This document shows, piece after piece, positions 52,254 through 61,927 of a stretch of 64,000 bases of DNA. The notes beneath the pieces were generated by a model. That model saw only the letters and a program-made list of their open reading frames with translations, had not been told where the DNA came from and did no database searches. The translations under genes were made by a program, and so were the position numbers. The stretch spans positions 16,499 to 80,498 of the forward strand of contig NZ_JAERJP010000003.1 in assembly GCF_018257575.1 (NCBI RefSeq), given 5' to 3'. The number at the start of each line of letters is the position of its first letter. Position 1 is the first letter of the stretch. The DNA is from Tatumella sp. JGM91. GTDB taxonomy: Bacteria > Pseudomonadota > Gammaproteobacteria > Enterobacterales > Enterobacteriaceae.

Positions 52254-52287
52254 AATGTTAATATGATCAAAATTCATTTTTAACATT
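52254..52287. promoter_or_regulatory. Inverted repeat before the monooxygenase gene
   Basis: AATGTTAA (52254-52261) and TTAACATT (52280-52287) form a perfect 8-base inverted repeat with an 18-base spacer in an AT-rich stretch, 70-100 bases before the monooxygenase start. It could be an operator for the nearby LysR regulator. Confidence 0.45.
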
Positions 52288-52341
52288 AGTAATTATGCTA
52301 AACAGATATGAACCCGAGGCACCGTGCGCTAACGTCGCGGG

Positions 52342-53307
52342 CTAATTCAGAAAACCGGTAATGGCGTATTCGCTGACGTTAATTTTTTGCGGAAGAATGC
52401 CATAGTGATAAAAACGATCTGCGGTGGATTGCAGGTTGCTGAGATCGCCGGGAGTGACATTGCGTGAGTCTGTCGATCCGCGTGAGATAATCAGGCGGGC
52501 AGTCGAGAGAGGTAACTGGCTGAGCGCGGCGTAACTGGCGGCATATTGCTGAGGATGACTGACCGCCCAAAGTCTGGCTTTACGTACCCGGCCAGCAAAG
52601 TCCTGAATGGCCTGTCGCTTCGCCGGATCAGCCAGTGATGCGGTCGTAGCGGTCAGAAACGAAAATGAGGTTGTCAGGTGGCTGGCATCGGTAATTAACC
52701 GGCCCCCGTTTTGCTGAGCGACGGCCAGGTAGGGGTCAAAAACGGCCCAGGCGTTGATCTGGCCACTGTTAAAAGCGGCGCTGGCATCAACCGGCAATAC
52801 AAACCGGATCCGCGTATCCTGACGCGACAGACCGGCTTTTTCCAGTGCCAGCCAGAGCATATTCTGTGAAATACTGCCGGCCGCTGAGGAAACAACGACC
52901 TGCTGACCACGCAGGTCGTTAACCGTTTTTAGCGGGCTGTCGGCAGGCACTACAATGCCGTTACCCCTTCCGGTACTGACTTCGGTTAAAATAATTTTCA
53001 GATTCACTCCGCCTGCCAGTGCCTGTAATACCGGTAAATCCCCGGCGTAAGAAGTGTCTGTGGCATCAGCCCGCTGGGCTTCAAACAACGGGGCGGCTCC
53101 CTGAAAATTGGCCCAGTGGATCGAGTACGGCAGATCCTGCAATACCCCGGAAGCCTCCATCAGACTGCGTAAAATACGCGCCTGATCACCGACTACCAGA
53201 GAGGTTTGTGCAGCAGATACACTGAATACCAGCCCCGGTAAGATCCATAACACCGCTATCCACCGGATAACGCGACGGACCTGTGTACCCGGTAAGGAAA
53301 AAGACAT
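52342..53307 (-). CDS. Second ABC substrate-binding protein, sulfonate type, Sec-exported
   Basis: A 321-residue periplasmic binding protein of the SsuA/TauA family with a Sec signal peptide (WIAVLWILPGLVFSVSAAQ, cleavage near VSA-AQ). Motifs are YSIHWANFQGAAPLFEAQRADATD, GNGIVVPADSPLKTVNDLRGQQVVVSSAAGS and AWAVFDPYLAVAQ. ATG at 53307 is chosen for a GCAGGAA site upstream; the frame runs on to 53325. There is no second permease, so it probably serves the same transporter with other substrates. Divergent from the LysR gene. Confidence 0.9.
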   Translation of the reverse strand: MSFSLPGTQVRRVIRWIAVLWILPGLVFSVSAAQTSLVVGDQARILRSLMEASGVLQDLPYSIHWANFQGAAPLFEAQRADATDTSYAGDLPVLQALAGGVNLKIILTEVSTGRGNGIVVPADSPLKTVNDLRGQQVVVSSAAGSISQNMLWLALEKAGLSRQDTRIRFVLPVDASAAFNSGQINAWAVFDPYLAVAQQNGGRLITDASHLTTSFSFLTATTASLADPAKRQAIQDFAGRVRKARLWAVSHPQQYAASYAALSQLPLSTARLIISRGSTDSRNVTPGDLSNLQSTADRFYHYGILPQKINVSEYAITGFLN

Positions 53308-53418
53308 AAATAATTCCTGCAACAAATGAAATGTGTTATTACGTTAGCAAAGGTATTTTTATTCCTAAAATTCAATTTTTATCTAAGCTAATATGCAAAA
53401 AGTTCATAAGAGATCAGC

Positions 53419-54303
53419 ATGCGAATAGATGACATCGATGCATTACTGGCGGTAGTACAGTTTTCTTCCCTGAGTCAGGCCGCTGAACATTTAGGGATTA
53501 CGCAGTCAGCGATCACCCGCAGATTACAAAGTCTGGAACAGTCATTAGGGACCCGGTTGCTGGACCGGCAGACCAAACCCCTGCGGCTGACCACGGTCGG
53601 ACAGCGGGTTTATCAGCAGTGCCTGGCTCTGAAAAGAGAGGCCCGTCGTTTGTATGCGATGGCCGATGATGGCGGACAGCCGCGGGGGCCTCTGCGGTTA
53701 GGTTTACCCCAAAGTCTGAGTGAACTGAGTCTGACGCACACCCTGAATAACTTACGTCAGGAATTTTCTCATGCCGGAATCACGGTCAGTTGTGGCTGGG
53801 GCGGACAGTTACTGAATCGTCTGGAAAACTTCGACCTTGATGCCATGCTGGCGATAGGTCCGGCGAACCTTGCGGTGCCGGAGAATATTCAGGCTGTAAA
53901 ACTGAAACCTATGGCGGTAGCGGTGATCGCCCGTAAGGGAATGTTCAGTGAGCATATAACACTGGGTGAAGCGGCAGAAACGGGGTGGGTATTGAATCCT
54001 GAAGGGTGCGGATTAAGAGCCGGTATTATCCGTTATCTTGAACATTCAGGCAGTCGATTCAACGTTAATGTGGAAAGTGCCGGAGCACTCTTACAGATGC
54101 AACTGGTGGCGAATGGTAACGGTGTAGGAATTGTACCGCTGGCAGTACTGGAGAGCAGCCCGTTACGGGAGAGCCTGCAAATTATCGCCAGTCAGGAATA
54201 TCAGCCGGAAAACTATCTCTGGCTATTATCGGCCCCTGAGCAGGGCAATCTGATGCCGGCGATCCGTGCATTTGCCCGTCAGGTTGCCGATCAGCTTCCC
54301 TGA
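53419..54303 (+). CDS. LysR-family regulator of the sulfonate operon
   Basis: A 294-residue LysR-type regulator with an N-terminal winged helix-turn-helix (SLSQAAEHLGITQSAITRRLQSLEQSLG, about 18-45) and an effector domain (MQLVANGNGVGIVPLAVLE near 230-248). It is not of the CysB/Cbl subgroup by its HTH sequence. It is transcribed away from the sulfonate operon across a 111-base AT-rich gap, the usual arrangement for a local regulator. The inducer is unknown. Confidence 0.88.
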   Translation: MRIDDIDALLAVVQFSSLSQAAEHLGITQSAITRRLQSLEQSLGTRLLDRQTKPLRLTTVGQRVYQQCLALKREARRLYAMADDGGQPRGPLRLGLPQSLSELSLTHTLNNLRQEFSHAGITVSCGWGGQLLNRLENFDLDAMLAIGPANLAVPENIQAVKLKPMAVAVIARKGMFSEHITLGEAAETGWVLNPEGCGLRAGIIRYLEHSGSRFNVNVESAGALLQMQLVANGNGVGIVPLAVLESSPLRESLQIIASQEYQPENYLWLLSAPEQGNLMPAIRAFARQVADQLP

Positions 54304-54400
54304 ATCAGCATCATTCCGCGGAACGGCAGAAGGCAGGATATACTGCGCTGTTATAGATTGTCGCTGTCTGCCGGACTGTCAGTCACCTGGTTCGCGGGCT

Positions 54401-54793
54401 CTAATCACATGGCTGCTCAGAGAACTGCTGATGCCCCCGTTCAGGCCAGCAGCGCTGAGTTGTTACCCGGCTGACTGTCTCCCACTGACCTTCGCGGTAA
54501 TTCATTGTAAAAACAGTTCGTTCGGCAGCGACAGAATCGTCCATTAGCCCCGATTGTTCAACGGTGACAATCGCTTTATCCGGCGCTTCTCCGCTATTTA
54601 CCTGCTGTGTGACTTTTAAGTCAGTGGCATTTTCCTGAAAAGATCTACCCATTGCCTCCAGCGCAACCCGGGCCGGATAATTGTCACCGCTCGTGCTACT
54701 TACTGATTCCGCAGTGCTATTGACGCAGCCGCTGGTCATAACGATTACAGAAAAGAGCATCAAGGCAGGGATTATTTTATTTAATAATATCAA
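54401..54793 (-). CDS. Small lipoprotein of unknown function
   Basis: The 130-residue protein has a lipoprotein signal peptide with lipobox TSGC (Cys at about residue 23), then a Ser/Thr-rich linker and a small domain rich in beta-type sequence (KVTQQVNSGEAPDKAIVTVEQ) that ends with two cysteines (QRCWPERGHQQFSEQPC), which may form a disulfide. The start is TTG at 54793, with AGAGG seven bases before it. I do not recognise the family with certainty. Confidence 0.7.
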   Translation of the reverse strand: MILLNKIIPALMLFSVIVMTSGCVNSTAESVSSTSGDNYPARVALEAMGRSFQENATDLKVTQQVNSGEAPDKAIVTVEQSGLMDDSVAAERTVFTMNYREGQWETVSRVTTQRCWPERGHQQFSEQPCD

Positions 54794-54963
54794 TTTATTA
54801 CCTCTTCATTTCCCAGGGTGTATCATGTCAGGTGTACGCTTTTTAAGCGGCAGGTATTTCACTGCGACTCAGCCAATATATCATTACTCAGACCGCTCTT
54901 TTCGGGGAAATATTGCACGGTCGCCCCTGAGCCATATGATCGCCGGAGGCTATCAGAGAACAT

Positions 54964-55052
54964 AAAAGCAAAAACCCGCCGCAGCGTGCTGTCCATAAGC
55001 AGCGGAAGCTGGCCGGTAAGCCGCGTTCCTGTGGGTGAATAGCGTCGTGGAC
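54964..55052 (-). repeat. Decayed repeat of the rnpB tail
   Basis: This stretch repeats 55097-55172, the terminator plus 3' end of rnpB, about 133 bases further on: AAAAGCAAAAACCCGCCGCA and GGTAAGCCG ... GTCGTGGAC are shared. In this copy the second arm of the terminator (GCGGGTTTTT) is lost and the RNA tail has several changes. E. coli also has tandem repeats of this kind behind rnpB. Confidence 0.75.
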
Positions 55053-55096
55053 ACGTCCGCGACACCGCAGGCCGCAGAAGACTTTCCCGGAAGCAG
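55053..55096. other. Spacer between rnpB tail repeats
   Basis: A GC-rich spacer with no gene or recognised signal. Confidence 0.3.
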
Positions 55097-55102
55097 AAAA
55101 GC

Positions 55103-55126
55103 AAAAACCCGCCGCAGCGGGTTTTT
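55103..55126 (-). terminator. rnpB terminator
   Basis: On the minus strand the stem AAAACCCGC-TGCG-GCGGGTTTT runs into a T-rich stretch about ten bases past the mature RNA end. Confidence 0.9.
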
Positions 55127-55134
55127 CCATAAAA

Positions 55135-55509
<375 letters not shown>

Positions 55510-55542
55510 GGCCGCGGATAATAGGGCATTCGCGGCCATTTG

Positions 55543-56418
55543 TCACGCGTCTTGCTGATCTTCTTGTTGATCTAAGGCGTAACGGTAGAGTGCATTTTTC
55601 TTCACCCCGTGGATTTCTGCTGTCAGTGCTGCTGCTTTTTTCAGTGGTAACTCGCGTTGTAACAGGCCGAGAGTCCGCAGAGCCTCCGGAGGCAGAGCTT
55701 CTGCATCAGCATGATACCCTTCAACAATCAGTACCATCTCACCTTTACGGCGGTTCTCGTCTTCTTTTACCCAGCGAAGTAATTCGCCGACCGGGGCACC
55801 ATAAATACTTTCCCAGGTCTTGGTAATTTCACGCGCCAGTACTACATAACGTTCAGTCCCCCATTCCTGCACCATATCCTGCAGGCAATCGAGCAAACGG
55901 TGGGTGGATTCATAAAAAATAAGCGTCCGTGGTTCGGTCGTCAGCGCCCGAAGCGTGTCGCAACGGCCTTTGGTTTTGGCCGGCAGAAACCCTTCGTAAC
56001 AGAATCGATCGGACGGTAACCCTGAGGCACTTAATGCTGTTATCGCGGCACAGGCGCCGGGCAGAGGCACGACGTTTACCCCGGCATCACGGCATTTAGT
56101 GACCAGATGATAACCAGGGTCGTTAATCAGCGGGGTACCTGCATCAGAAACCAGCGCTATACTTTGACCTGCCTGTAATCGTGTTATCAGATAATCGGCT
56201 TTTTGCTGTTCATTGTGATCGTGGAGTGCGAACAGGCGCGCGTTGATTGCGAAATGTTGTAGTAACATGCCAGTGTGGCGTGTATCTTCTGCGGCAATCA
56301 AGTCTGCGTTTGACAGGACAGTCAGCGCACGCTGTGTAATATCGCCCAGGTTACCTATGGGGGTCGGGACGATATACAGTGTACCCGCAGAAATATCTGT
56401 CTGATCGTTTTGTTTCAT
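55543..56418 (-). CDS. rsmI: 16S rRNA (cytidine-1402-2'-O)-methyltransferase RsmI
   Basis: RsmI 2'-O-methylates C1402 in the decoding centre. The 291-residue protein has the tetrapyrrole-methylase fold: [20 protein letters not shown] (N-terminal), [40 protein letters not shown] and GEMVLIVEG. It is divergent from lpoA, 62 bases apart, as in E. coli (yraL-yraM). Confidence 0.97.
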   Translation of the reverse strand: MKQNDQTDISAGTLYIVPTPIGNLGDITQRALTVLSNADLIAAEDTRHTGMLLQHFAINARLFALHDHNEQQKADYLITRLQAGQSIALVSDAGTPLINDPGYHLVTKCRDAGVNVVPLPGACAAITALSASGLPSDRFCYEGFLPAKTKGRCDTLRALTTEPRTLIFYESTHRLLDCLQDMVQEWGTERYVVLAREITKTWESIYGAPVGELLRWVKEDENRRKGEMVLIVEGYHADAEALPPEALRTLGLLQRELPLKKAAALTAEIHGVKKNALYRYALDQQEDQQDA

Positions 56419-56480
56419 TGTTTCATCCGAATTGCCGATTTAATATTAGGCGTTCTGAAAAAAACATAACCGGATACCGT

Positions 56481-58592
56481 ATGCTTCTTTCAAATGTGAA
56501 TCGTCGTAAAGCAGGGCGTTTTGTTCCTGTTGTTCTTGCCGGGCTTATTCTGGCCGCCTGTTCTTCTCAGGGGCCGCAGGCACCTGCGGTGAATGTCGGG
56601 GGGCCGGCAACAGGTACCTCTGCTTATTACCTGCAACAGATGCAGCAGAGCAGTGATGATAGCAAGACCGACTGGCAATTACTCGCAATCCGCGCGTTAA
56701 TGACAGAAGGAAAATATTCTGCCGCCGGTAAACAGCTGCAATTATTACCGCAACAGGTCTCTGCAACCCGGCAGCAGGAGCTGGATTTACTGAAAGCACA
56801 GTATGCGGTATCGGCTAATCATTCGGTAGCGGCGCTGCAGCTGCTGAAAGGGGTGAATGTCGCCGGGTTATCGGCCGATCAAAAGACCCGTTATTACGCG
56901 ACCACCATTGCCGCGAGCCGCGATCAGCCGAGCCTGGACACTCTGCGCGCTTATATTGCCTTACAGCCCTTGCTGAAGGGTGATGCTCAACAGCAAAATA
57001 TTGATAATACCTGGCTGTCGTTACGCAAAATACCTCAGCAGCAAGCCAGCAACTTTATCATTAATGCCAATGAAAATATTCTGCAAGGCTGGCTGGATCT
57101 GCTGGGAGTCTATTACCGCAGTAACGGTGATCTGAATGCGCTGAAATCCGGGGTGAAAGACTGGCAAACCCGTTACCCGGATAACCCGGCAGCAAAACAA
57201 TTGCCTGCGGGTCTGCTGCAGAGCATGAATATGACGCCTGCATCGACCAATACAATTGCATTACTGCTGCCGTTAAGTGGCCCTGCGGCTGTGTTTTCAC
57301 AGGCGATAGAAAAAGGGTTTGATGATGCGCGTAATGGTGTAATCAGTCAGGTAACTGCCTCAGCGGTTGTACCATCCTCGACGCCTGCGGCAGCGGCTGT
57401 GACAGGGGCAACTGCTCCGGCGGCCAGCACGGTCACCGGCAGTGCTAATGCACCGATCAGTGCCACATCACCGGCAAACACTGATGCTGTTGTCAGCCCG
57501 TCGGCGGCAACGATTCCGGCAGCGACGCCGCCTGCGTCAGCCGCTGTAACGGCGGCAGCCTCCTCAGCACCGACGATACCCGCGACAGCACCGGCCAACA
57601 GCACTACGCTGGTGAAAGTGTATGATACGAACACACAGCCGGTCGAACAGCTGATTAAGCAGGCACAGAGTGATGGTGCGACCCTGGTCGTCGGTCCCTT
57701 ACTGAAGGACGATGTCAGCAAAGTTGCTTCCCTGTCCACGCCGCTGAATATCCTGGCGCTGAATGAACCCGGCAGCTTACAGAACCACCCCAATATGTGT
57801 TATTTCGCCCTGTCGCCGGAAAATGAAGCCCGCGATGCGGCCCGTCATATCTGGCAGCAAAACAAACGTATGCCCCTGTTGCTTATTCCGGCGAATAACT
57901 TTGGCAACCGTGTGGCAAATGCTTTTGCGCTTGAGTGGCAAAAACTGGGGGGCTCAGTGGTCGAACAGCAGACGTTTGGTTCAGTCGCTGATCTTAAACA
58001 ACGGATTAACAGTAATTCCGGTATCGCAATGACCGGTACACCGGTTGTGGTACAAAATAATTCAGCACCGGCATCCTCTTCGGTTTCGGTTGCCGGACTG
58101 ACCTTTGCTGCCCCTGAACAACCGGCACCTGTGGCAGATAACGCTGCGCCGGGCAATATTGATTCTGTTTACATTGTCGCCAGCCAAAGCGAACTGGCGC
58201 TGATTAAACCGATGATCACTATGCGCACCGGAAGCCGTAGCAATATCGCCTTGTACGCCAGCTCACTCAGCTCGCAGGCAGGCTCTGGTCCGGATTTCCG
58301 TCTGGAAATGGATGGCCTTCAGTTCAGTGATATTCCGTTACTGTCCGGGGCTAATCCGGCGCTGATGCAACAGACAGTGAAAAACTTCAGTAATGATTAT
58401 TCGCTGGCACGTTTGTACGCAATGGGGATCGATGCCTGGACTCTGGCGAATCACTTCAGTCAGCTCCGCCAGCAACCCGGTTACCAGATCAGCGGAGATA
58501 CAGGTATGCTGAATGCCGGTCAGAATTGCGTGATTAACAGGACGTTATCATGGAACCAATATTCTCAGGGGCAAATTATACCGGTACATTAA
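56481..58592 (+). CDS. lpoA: Penicillin-binding protein activator LpoA
   Basis: LpoA is an outer-membrane lipoprotein that reaches through the periplasm to activate PBP1A. ATG at 56481 is chosen because it begins the lipoprotein signal ([11 protein letters not shown] lipobox, Cys at about 27); the open frame runs up to 56379. The 703-residue protein has an N-terminal TPR-like domain and a C-terminal type I periplasmic-binding fold ([45 protein letters not shown]-type end). An Ala/Thr/Pro/Ser-rich insert of about 85 residues (about 290-377) sits inside the C-terminal domain, larger than in E. coli. It overlaps yraN by 43 bases. Confidence 0.95.
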   Translation: MLLSNVNRRKAGRFVPVVLAGLILAACSSQGPQAPAVNVGGPATGTSAYYLQQMQQSSDDSKTDWQLLAIRALMTEGKYSAAGKQLQLLPQQVSATRQQELDLLKAQYAVSANHSVAALQLLKGVNVAGLSADQKTRYYATTIAASRDQPSLDTLRAYIALQPLLKGDAQQQNIDNTWLSLRKIPQQQASNFIINANENILQGWLDLLGVYYRSNGDLNALKSGVKDWQTRYPDNPAAKQLPAGLLQSMNMTPASTNTIALLLPLSGPAAVFSQAIEKGFDDARNGVISQVTASAVVPSSTPAAAAVTGATAPAASTVTGSANAPISATSPANTDAVVSPSAATIPAATPPASAAVTAAASSAPTIPATAPANSTTLVKVYDTNTQPVEQLIKQAQSDGATLVVGPLLKDDVSKVASLSTPLNILALNEPGSLQNHPNMCYFALSPENEARDAARHIWQQNKRMPLLLIPANNFGNRVANAFALEWQKLGGSVVEQQTFGSVADLKQRINSNSGIAMTGTPVVVQNNSAPASSSVSVAGLTFAAPEQPAPVADNAAPGNIDSVYIVASQSELALIKPMITMRTGSRSNIALYASSLSSQAGSGPDFRLEMDGLQFSDIPLLSGANPALMQQTVKNFSNDYSLARLYAMGIDAWTLANHFSQLRQQPGYQISGDTGMLNAGQNCVINRTLSWNQYSQGQIIPVH

Positions 58593-58945
58593 ACCGTATT
58601 ATTAACGGACAGTTGTATGAGCGGCGTGCGCGTCGCTTTCTGCAACGTGCCGGGCTGAAATGGGTGGCCAGTAATGTTCGCTATCCCTGTGGCGAAATAG
58701 ACCTTATCATGCGCGATGGCATGATATGGGTGTTCACAGAAGTGCGTTTCAGAAGCAATGATCGCTTCGGCGGGGCACTGGCCAGCATCACCCGGCAGAA
58801 GCGGCAGCGGTTACGGAAAGCTGCCGCCCTATGGCTGGCCGGCAGGCAGCAAAGTTTTGCTACCACGGACTGTCGCTTTGATATTATTGCGGTGACCGGA
58901 AAGGAACTGCAATGGTTAAAAAACGCGTTTGATACCGATATGTAA
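58550..58945 (+). CDS. yraN: UPF0102 family protein YraN
   Basis: The 131-residue protein has a restriction-endonuclease-like fold of the UPF0102 family, with the conserved [20 protein letters not shown] and [14 protein letters not shown] (the E-V-R/K motif in the nuclease core). Its biological role is not established. It starts inside the end of lpoA and precedes diaA by 15 bases, giving the lpoA-yraN-diaA-dolP order. Confidence 0.94.
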   Translation: MEPIFSGANYTGTLNRIINGQLYERRARRFLQRAGLKWVASNVRYPCGEIDLIMRDGMIWVFTEVRFRSNDRFGGALASITRQKRQRLRKAAALWLAGRQQSFATTDCRFDIIAVTGKELQWLKNAFDTDM

Positions 58946-58960
58946 TCACCAGGTGGTCTT

Positions 58961-59548
58961 GTGCAGGAAAGAATTAAAGCTTGTTTTACCGAAAGTATCC
59001 AGACGCAGATAGCTGCCGCCGAAGCGTTGCCGGATGCAATCTCCCGTGCAGCGATGACGCTGGTTCAGTCGTTGCTCAATGGCCATAAAATTCTGAGTTG
59101 TGGCAATGGCGCATCCGCCGCCAATGCTCAGCATTTTACCGCTACGATGATAAATCACTTTGAAAATGAACGACCCAGCTTACCCGCAGTCTCATTAAGT
59201 GCAGATAATATTATGCTGACCGCGATCGGTAATGATCGACAGCATGATGAAATTTATGCCAAACAAGTCAGAGCACTCGGGCAGGCAGGAGATGTGCTGC
59301 TTGCAATATCGACCCGTGGCAACAGCCGGGATATTGTGAGAGCTGTCGAAGCTGCGGTGACCCGCGATATGACCATCGTCGCCCTGACCGGATATGACGG
59401 GGGAGAACTGGCCGGATTGCTTGGCCCCCATGACGTTGAAATACGCATTCCTTCGCACCGTAGTGCAAGGATCCAGGAAATGCATATGCTGACGGTGAAC
59501 TGTCTGTGTGAACTTATTGATTACACATTATTTCCCCATCAGGAATGA
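58961..59548 (+). CDS. diaA: DnaA initiator-associating protein DiaA
   Basis: DiaA is a tetrameric SIS-domain protein that binds DnaA and helps it assemble on oriC for timely initiation. The 195-residue protein starts with GTG at 58961 and is nearly identical to E. coli ([38 protein letters not shown] motif; [16 protein letters not shown]). It overlaps the open frame before dolP. Known partner: DnaA; the datA-like site elsewhere in this window acts in the opposite direction. Confidence 0.97.
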   Translation: MQERIKACFTESIQTQIAAAEALPDAISRAAMTLVQSLLNGHKILSCGNGASAANAQHFTATMINHFENERPSLPAVSLSADNIMLTAIGNDRQHDEIYAKQVRALGQAGDVLLAISTRGNSRDIVRAVEAAVTRDMTIVALTGYDGGELAGLLGPHDVEIRIPSHRSARIQEMHMLTVNCLCELIDYTLFPHQE

Positions 59549-59562
59549 CTGAAGGAGCATTA

Positions 59563-60135
59563 ATGAAAATACTTCCGGTATTCGCGATTTTTATCCCGGC
59601 CCTGATGTTACAGGGCTGTGCGGCAGTCGTCATAGGCAGCGCTGCGGTAGCGACTAAATCAGCAACAGATCCACGGACAGTGGGTACTCAGGTTGATGAC
59701 GGCACCTTAGAACTCCGCGTTGCCAATGCATTGTCAAATGATAAACAGATAAAATCAGACACCCACATTAATGCCATGGCCTATCAGGGCAAAGTATTAC
59801 TGACCGGCGAAGCTCCGTCACAGGCGCTGGCAGACAAAGCGAAACAGATTACTGCCGGCGTGGACGGTGCATCGGAAGTGTATAACGAAATTCGTATCGG
59901 GCCGAATGCCTCTCTCGGAACTTCTTCGGAAGATACCTGGATCACCACCAAAATTCGTTCCCGGTTACTGGGAAGCGATAAAGTGAAATCTTCAAATGTA
60001 AAAGTCACCACAGAACAGGGAGAAGTTTTCCTGATGGGATTAGTCACTGCTGAAGAGGGGCAGGCTGCTGCAGATATAGCCAGCCGTGTGAGTGGTGTTA
60101 AACATGTCACTACAGCCTTCACTCTGCTGAAATAA
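59563..60135 (+). CDS. dolP: Outer-membrane lipoprotein DolP (YraP)
   Basis: DolP is a dual BON-domain lipoprotein that binds anionic phospholipids at the division site and supports outer-membrane integrity. The 190-residue protein begins at the ATG at 59563 after GAAGGAGC. It has lipobox LQGC (Cys at about 19), BON1 (LELRVANALSNDKQIKSDTHINA...) and BON2 (TWITTKIRSRLLGSDKVKSSN). It follows diaA by 14 bases. Confidence 0.96.
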   Translation: MKILPVFAIFIPALMLQGCAAVVIGSAAVATKSATDPRTVGTQVDDGTLELRVANALSNDKQIKSDTHINAMAYQGKVLLTGEAPSQALADKAKQITAGVDGASEVYNEIRIGPNASLGTSSEDTWITTKIRSRLLGSDKVKSSNVKVTTEQGEVFLMGLVTAEEGQAAADIASRVSGVKHVTTAFTLLK

Positions 60136-60154
60136 GGGGTTCTCAGGCAGTCTG

Positions 60155-60871
60155 TCAGGCTGCCTGAGCTTCTTCCAGACAATCAATAATCAGTAATTTT
60201 CCGTCACTCACGGCGGAGATATAAATTTCTGACTCATCATTGATCAAGGCCCCGTCTCCGCAGGCCATGGATAACGATTGCTTACTGCCTTGCAGTGATA
60301 ATTCACCGGATACGGATTGCAGATAGCAATGGGTACCCTGCAAGCGGAATGGCAGGCTTTCTCCCTGGCGGTAATTCAACTGGTGTACCCAGATGTTCTG
60401 CCGCAGTTGCAGGCTGCCATCACTGCCTTCCGGTGAGGCAATCAGAACCCACTGTTTATCTGAAGCCAGAGAGCGATGTTGTACTGGCGGAGCGGTTTGT
60501 TGCGGGCAGGCATTCAGCCACAGTTGCAGGCGGAGTAAAGCATGCTGCTGACAGGGATTAGATTCCTGATAAATACTGTTGTCGTTGGCAGAAAGTAACA
60601 GTGCATCTCCTGCCCCGGCCCGTGATATTTGTCCGTCGCTGCTGCGGTATTCGGCCTCTCCCTGCAGAATAATATTCAGCACATCAATTTTCGGAAAGCT
60701 GCGTGGCTGGAAAGAGCTTCCCGGCGCCAGGCTCTCCTGGTTGAGTACCTGCAGGTAGCTGAATCCCATCAGCGCCGGGTCAAAGTAATGGCCGAAGGAG
60801 AAACTGTATCTGGCTTTCAGCCAGCCATAATCGGCAGTGCCGCATTTTTTTGCTGACCGGAGAGTTAACAT
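60155..60871 (-). CDS. yhaK: Pirin-family protein YhaK
   Basis: A 238-residue bicupin of the pirin family, matching E. coli YhaK (DYGWLKARYSFSFGHYFDP; FQPRSFPKIDVLNIILQGEAEYRSSDG; GSLQLRQNIWVHQL). E. coli YhaK has been reported as sensitive to reactive oxygen species through its cysteines; its reaction is unknown. It is divergent from yhaJ, 106 bases apart. Confidence 0.93.
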   Translation of the reverse strand: MLTLRSAKKCGTADYGWLKARYSFSFGHYFDPALMGFSYLQVLNQESLAPGSSFQPRSFPKIDVLNIILQGEAEYRSSDGQISRAGAGDALLLSANDNSIYQESNPCQQHALLRLQLWLNACPQQTAPPVQHRSLASDKQWVLIASPEGSDGSLQLRQNIWVHQLNYRQGESLPFRLQGTHCYLQSVSGELSLQGSKQSLSMACGDGALINDESEIYISAVSDGKLLIIDCLEEAQAA

Positions 60872-60977
60872 ATTTCTTCCTGTAAATCATGGTGTGCTTT
60901 TATCTTAAAGGGCTGGACGGCTGAATGTTAGCCAGTTAATCTGCCTGCTATATTCAAATTTACTGAAAGAGAATCTG

Positions 60978-61892
60978 ATGGTAAGAGAACGGGCACTGAC
61001 ACTGGAAGCGCTGCGGGTTATGGATGCGATTGACCGTCGTGGCAGTTTTGCGGCGGCCGCTGATGAACTGGGCCGTGTTCCGTCGGCTCTCAGTTACACC
61101 ATGCAAAAGCTTGAAGAAGAACTGGATGTCGTGCTGTTTGATCGTTCCGGCCATCGCACCAAATTTACCAATGTCGGCAGACTGTTACTCGAACGGGGCC
61201 GGGCCCTGCTGGAAGCCGCCGAAAAACTCACTACCGATGCAGAAGCTCTGGCTCGTGGCTGGGAAACTCATCTGACGATTGTTACCGAAGCACTGGTACC
61301 CTGTGAGCATCTGTTTCCGCTGGTTGACCGGCTGGCAGAGAAGGCTAATACCCGGGTCTCGCTTCTGACAGAGGTACTGGCCGGATCCTGGGAAAGGCTG
61401 GATCAGGGGAGAGCCGATATTGTTATTGCTCCGGCCATGCATTTCCGGACCTCCAGCGAAATTAATACCCGTAAGTTATACAGTATGACAGGCGTCTATG
61501 TAGCCAGTCCTGATCATCCGATTCATCAGGAACCGGAGCCCCTTTCGGAAGTCACGCGGGTAAAATACCGCGGGATCGCGGTAGCGGATACTGCCCGTGA
61601 ACGGCCTGTCATTACCGTACAGTTACTGGATAAACAGCAGCGCCTGACTGTCAGTTCATTAGAAGATAAACGTAAAGCATTGCTGGCAGGACTAGGGGTA
61701 GCGACTATGCCCTGGCCATGGATAGAAAAAGATGTGGCAGAAGGGCGGTTAAAAGTGGTCAGCCCGGAATACCGGAATGAGATCAATATTATTATGGCCT
61801 GGCGGCGTGACAGTATGGGAGAAGCGAAGGCGTGGGCATTGCGTGAAATCCCGCGGCTGCTGGCAAAATATCAGACCCCTTCATTATGGTAG
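60978..61892 (+). CDS. yhaJ: LysR-family regulator YhaJ
   Basis: The 304-residue protein is nearly the same as E. coli YhaJ: EALRVMDAIDRRGSFAAAADELGRVPSALSYTM (HTH) and an effector domain (DIVIAPAMHFRTSSEINTRKLY; DTARERPVITVQLLDKQ). In E. coli YhaJ controls yhaK and yqjF and responds to dinitrotoluene-like quinone compounds. The divergent layout with yhaK suggests it controls that gene here. Confidence 0.95.
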   Translation: MVRERALTLEALRVMDAIDRRGSFAAAADELGRVPSALSYTMQKLEEELDVVLFDRSGHRTKFTNVGRLLLERGRALLEAAEKLTTDAEALARGWETHLTIVTEALVPCEHLFPLVDRLAEKANTRVSLLTEVLAGSWERLDQGRADIVIAPAMHFRTSSEINTRKLYSMTGVYVASPDHPIHQEPEPLSEVTRVKYRGIAVADTARERPVITVQLLDKQQRLTVSSLEDKRKALLAGLGVATMPWPWIEKDVAEGRLKVVSPEYRNEINIIMAWRRDSMGEAKAWALREIPRLLAKYQTPSLW

Positions 61893-61893
61893 T

Positions 61894-61919
61894 CCGGCCA
61901 CAGACAGCCTGTGGCCGGG
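61894..61919. terminator. Hairpin between convergent yhaJ and yqjG
   Basis: A 10-base stem (CCGGCCACAG/CTGTGGCCGG) with a short loop directly follows the yhaJ stop. Confidence 0.65.
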
Positions 61920-61927
61920 AACCCTGA

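Noticed and set aside
54304-54400. Gene between the LysR regulator and the lipoprotein
   Set aside because: The overlapping open frame at 54266-54547 is antisense to the lipoprotein and shows no family pattern.
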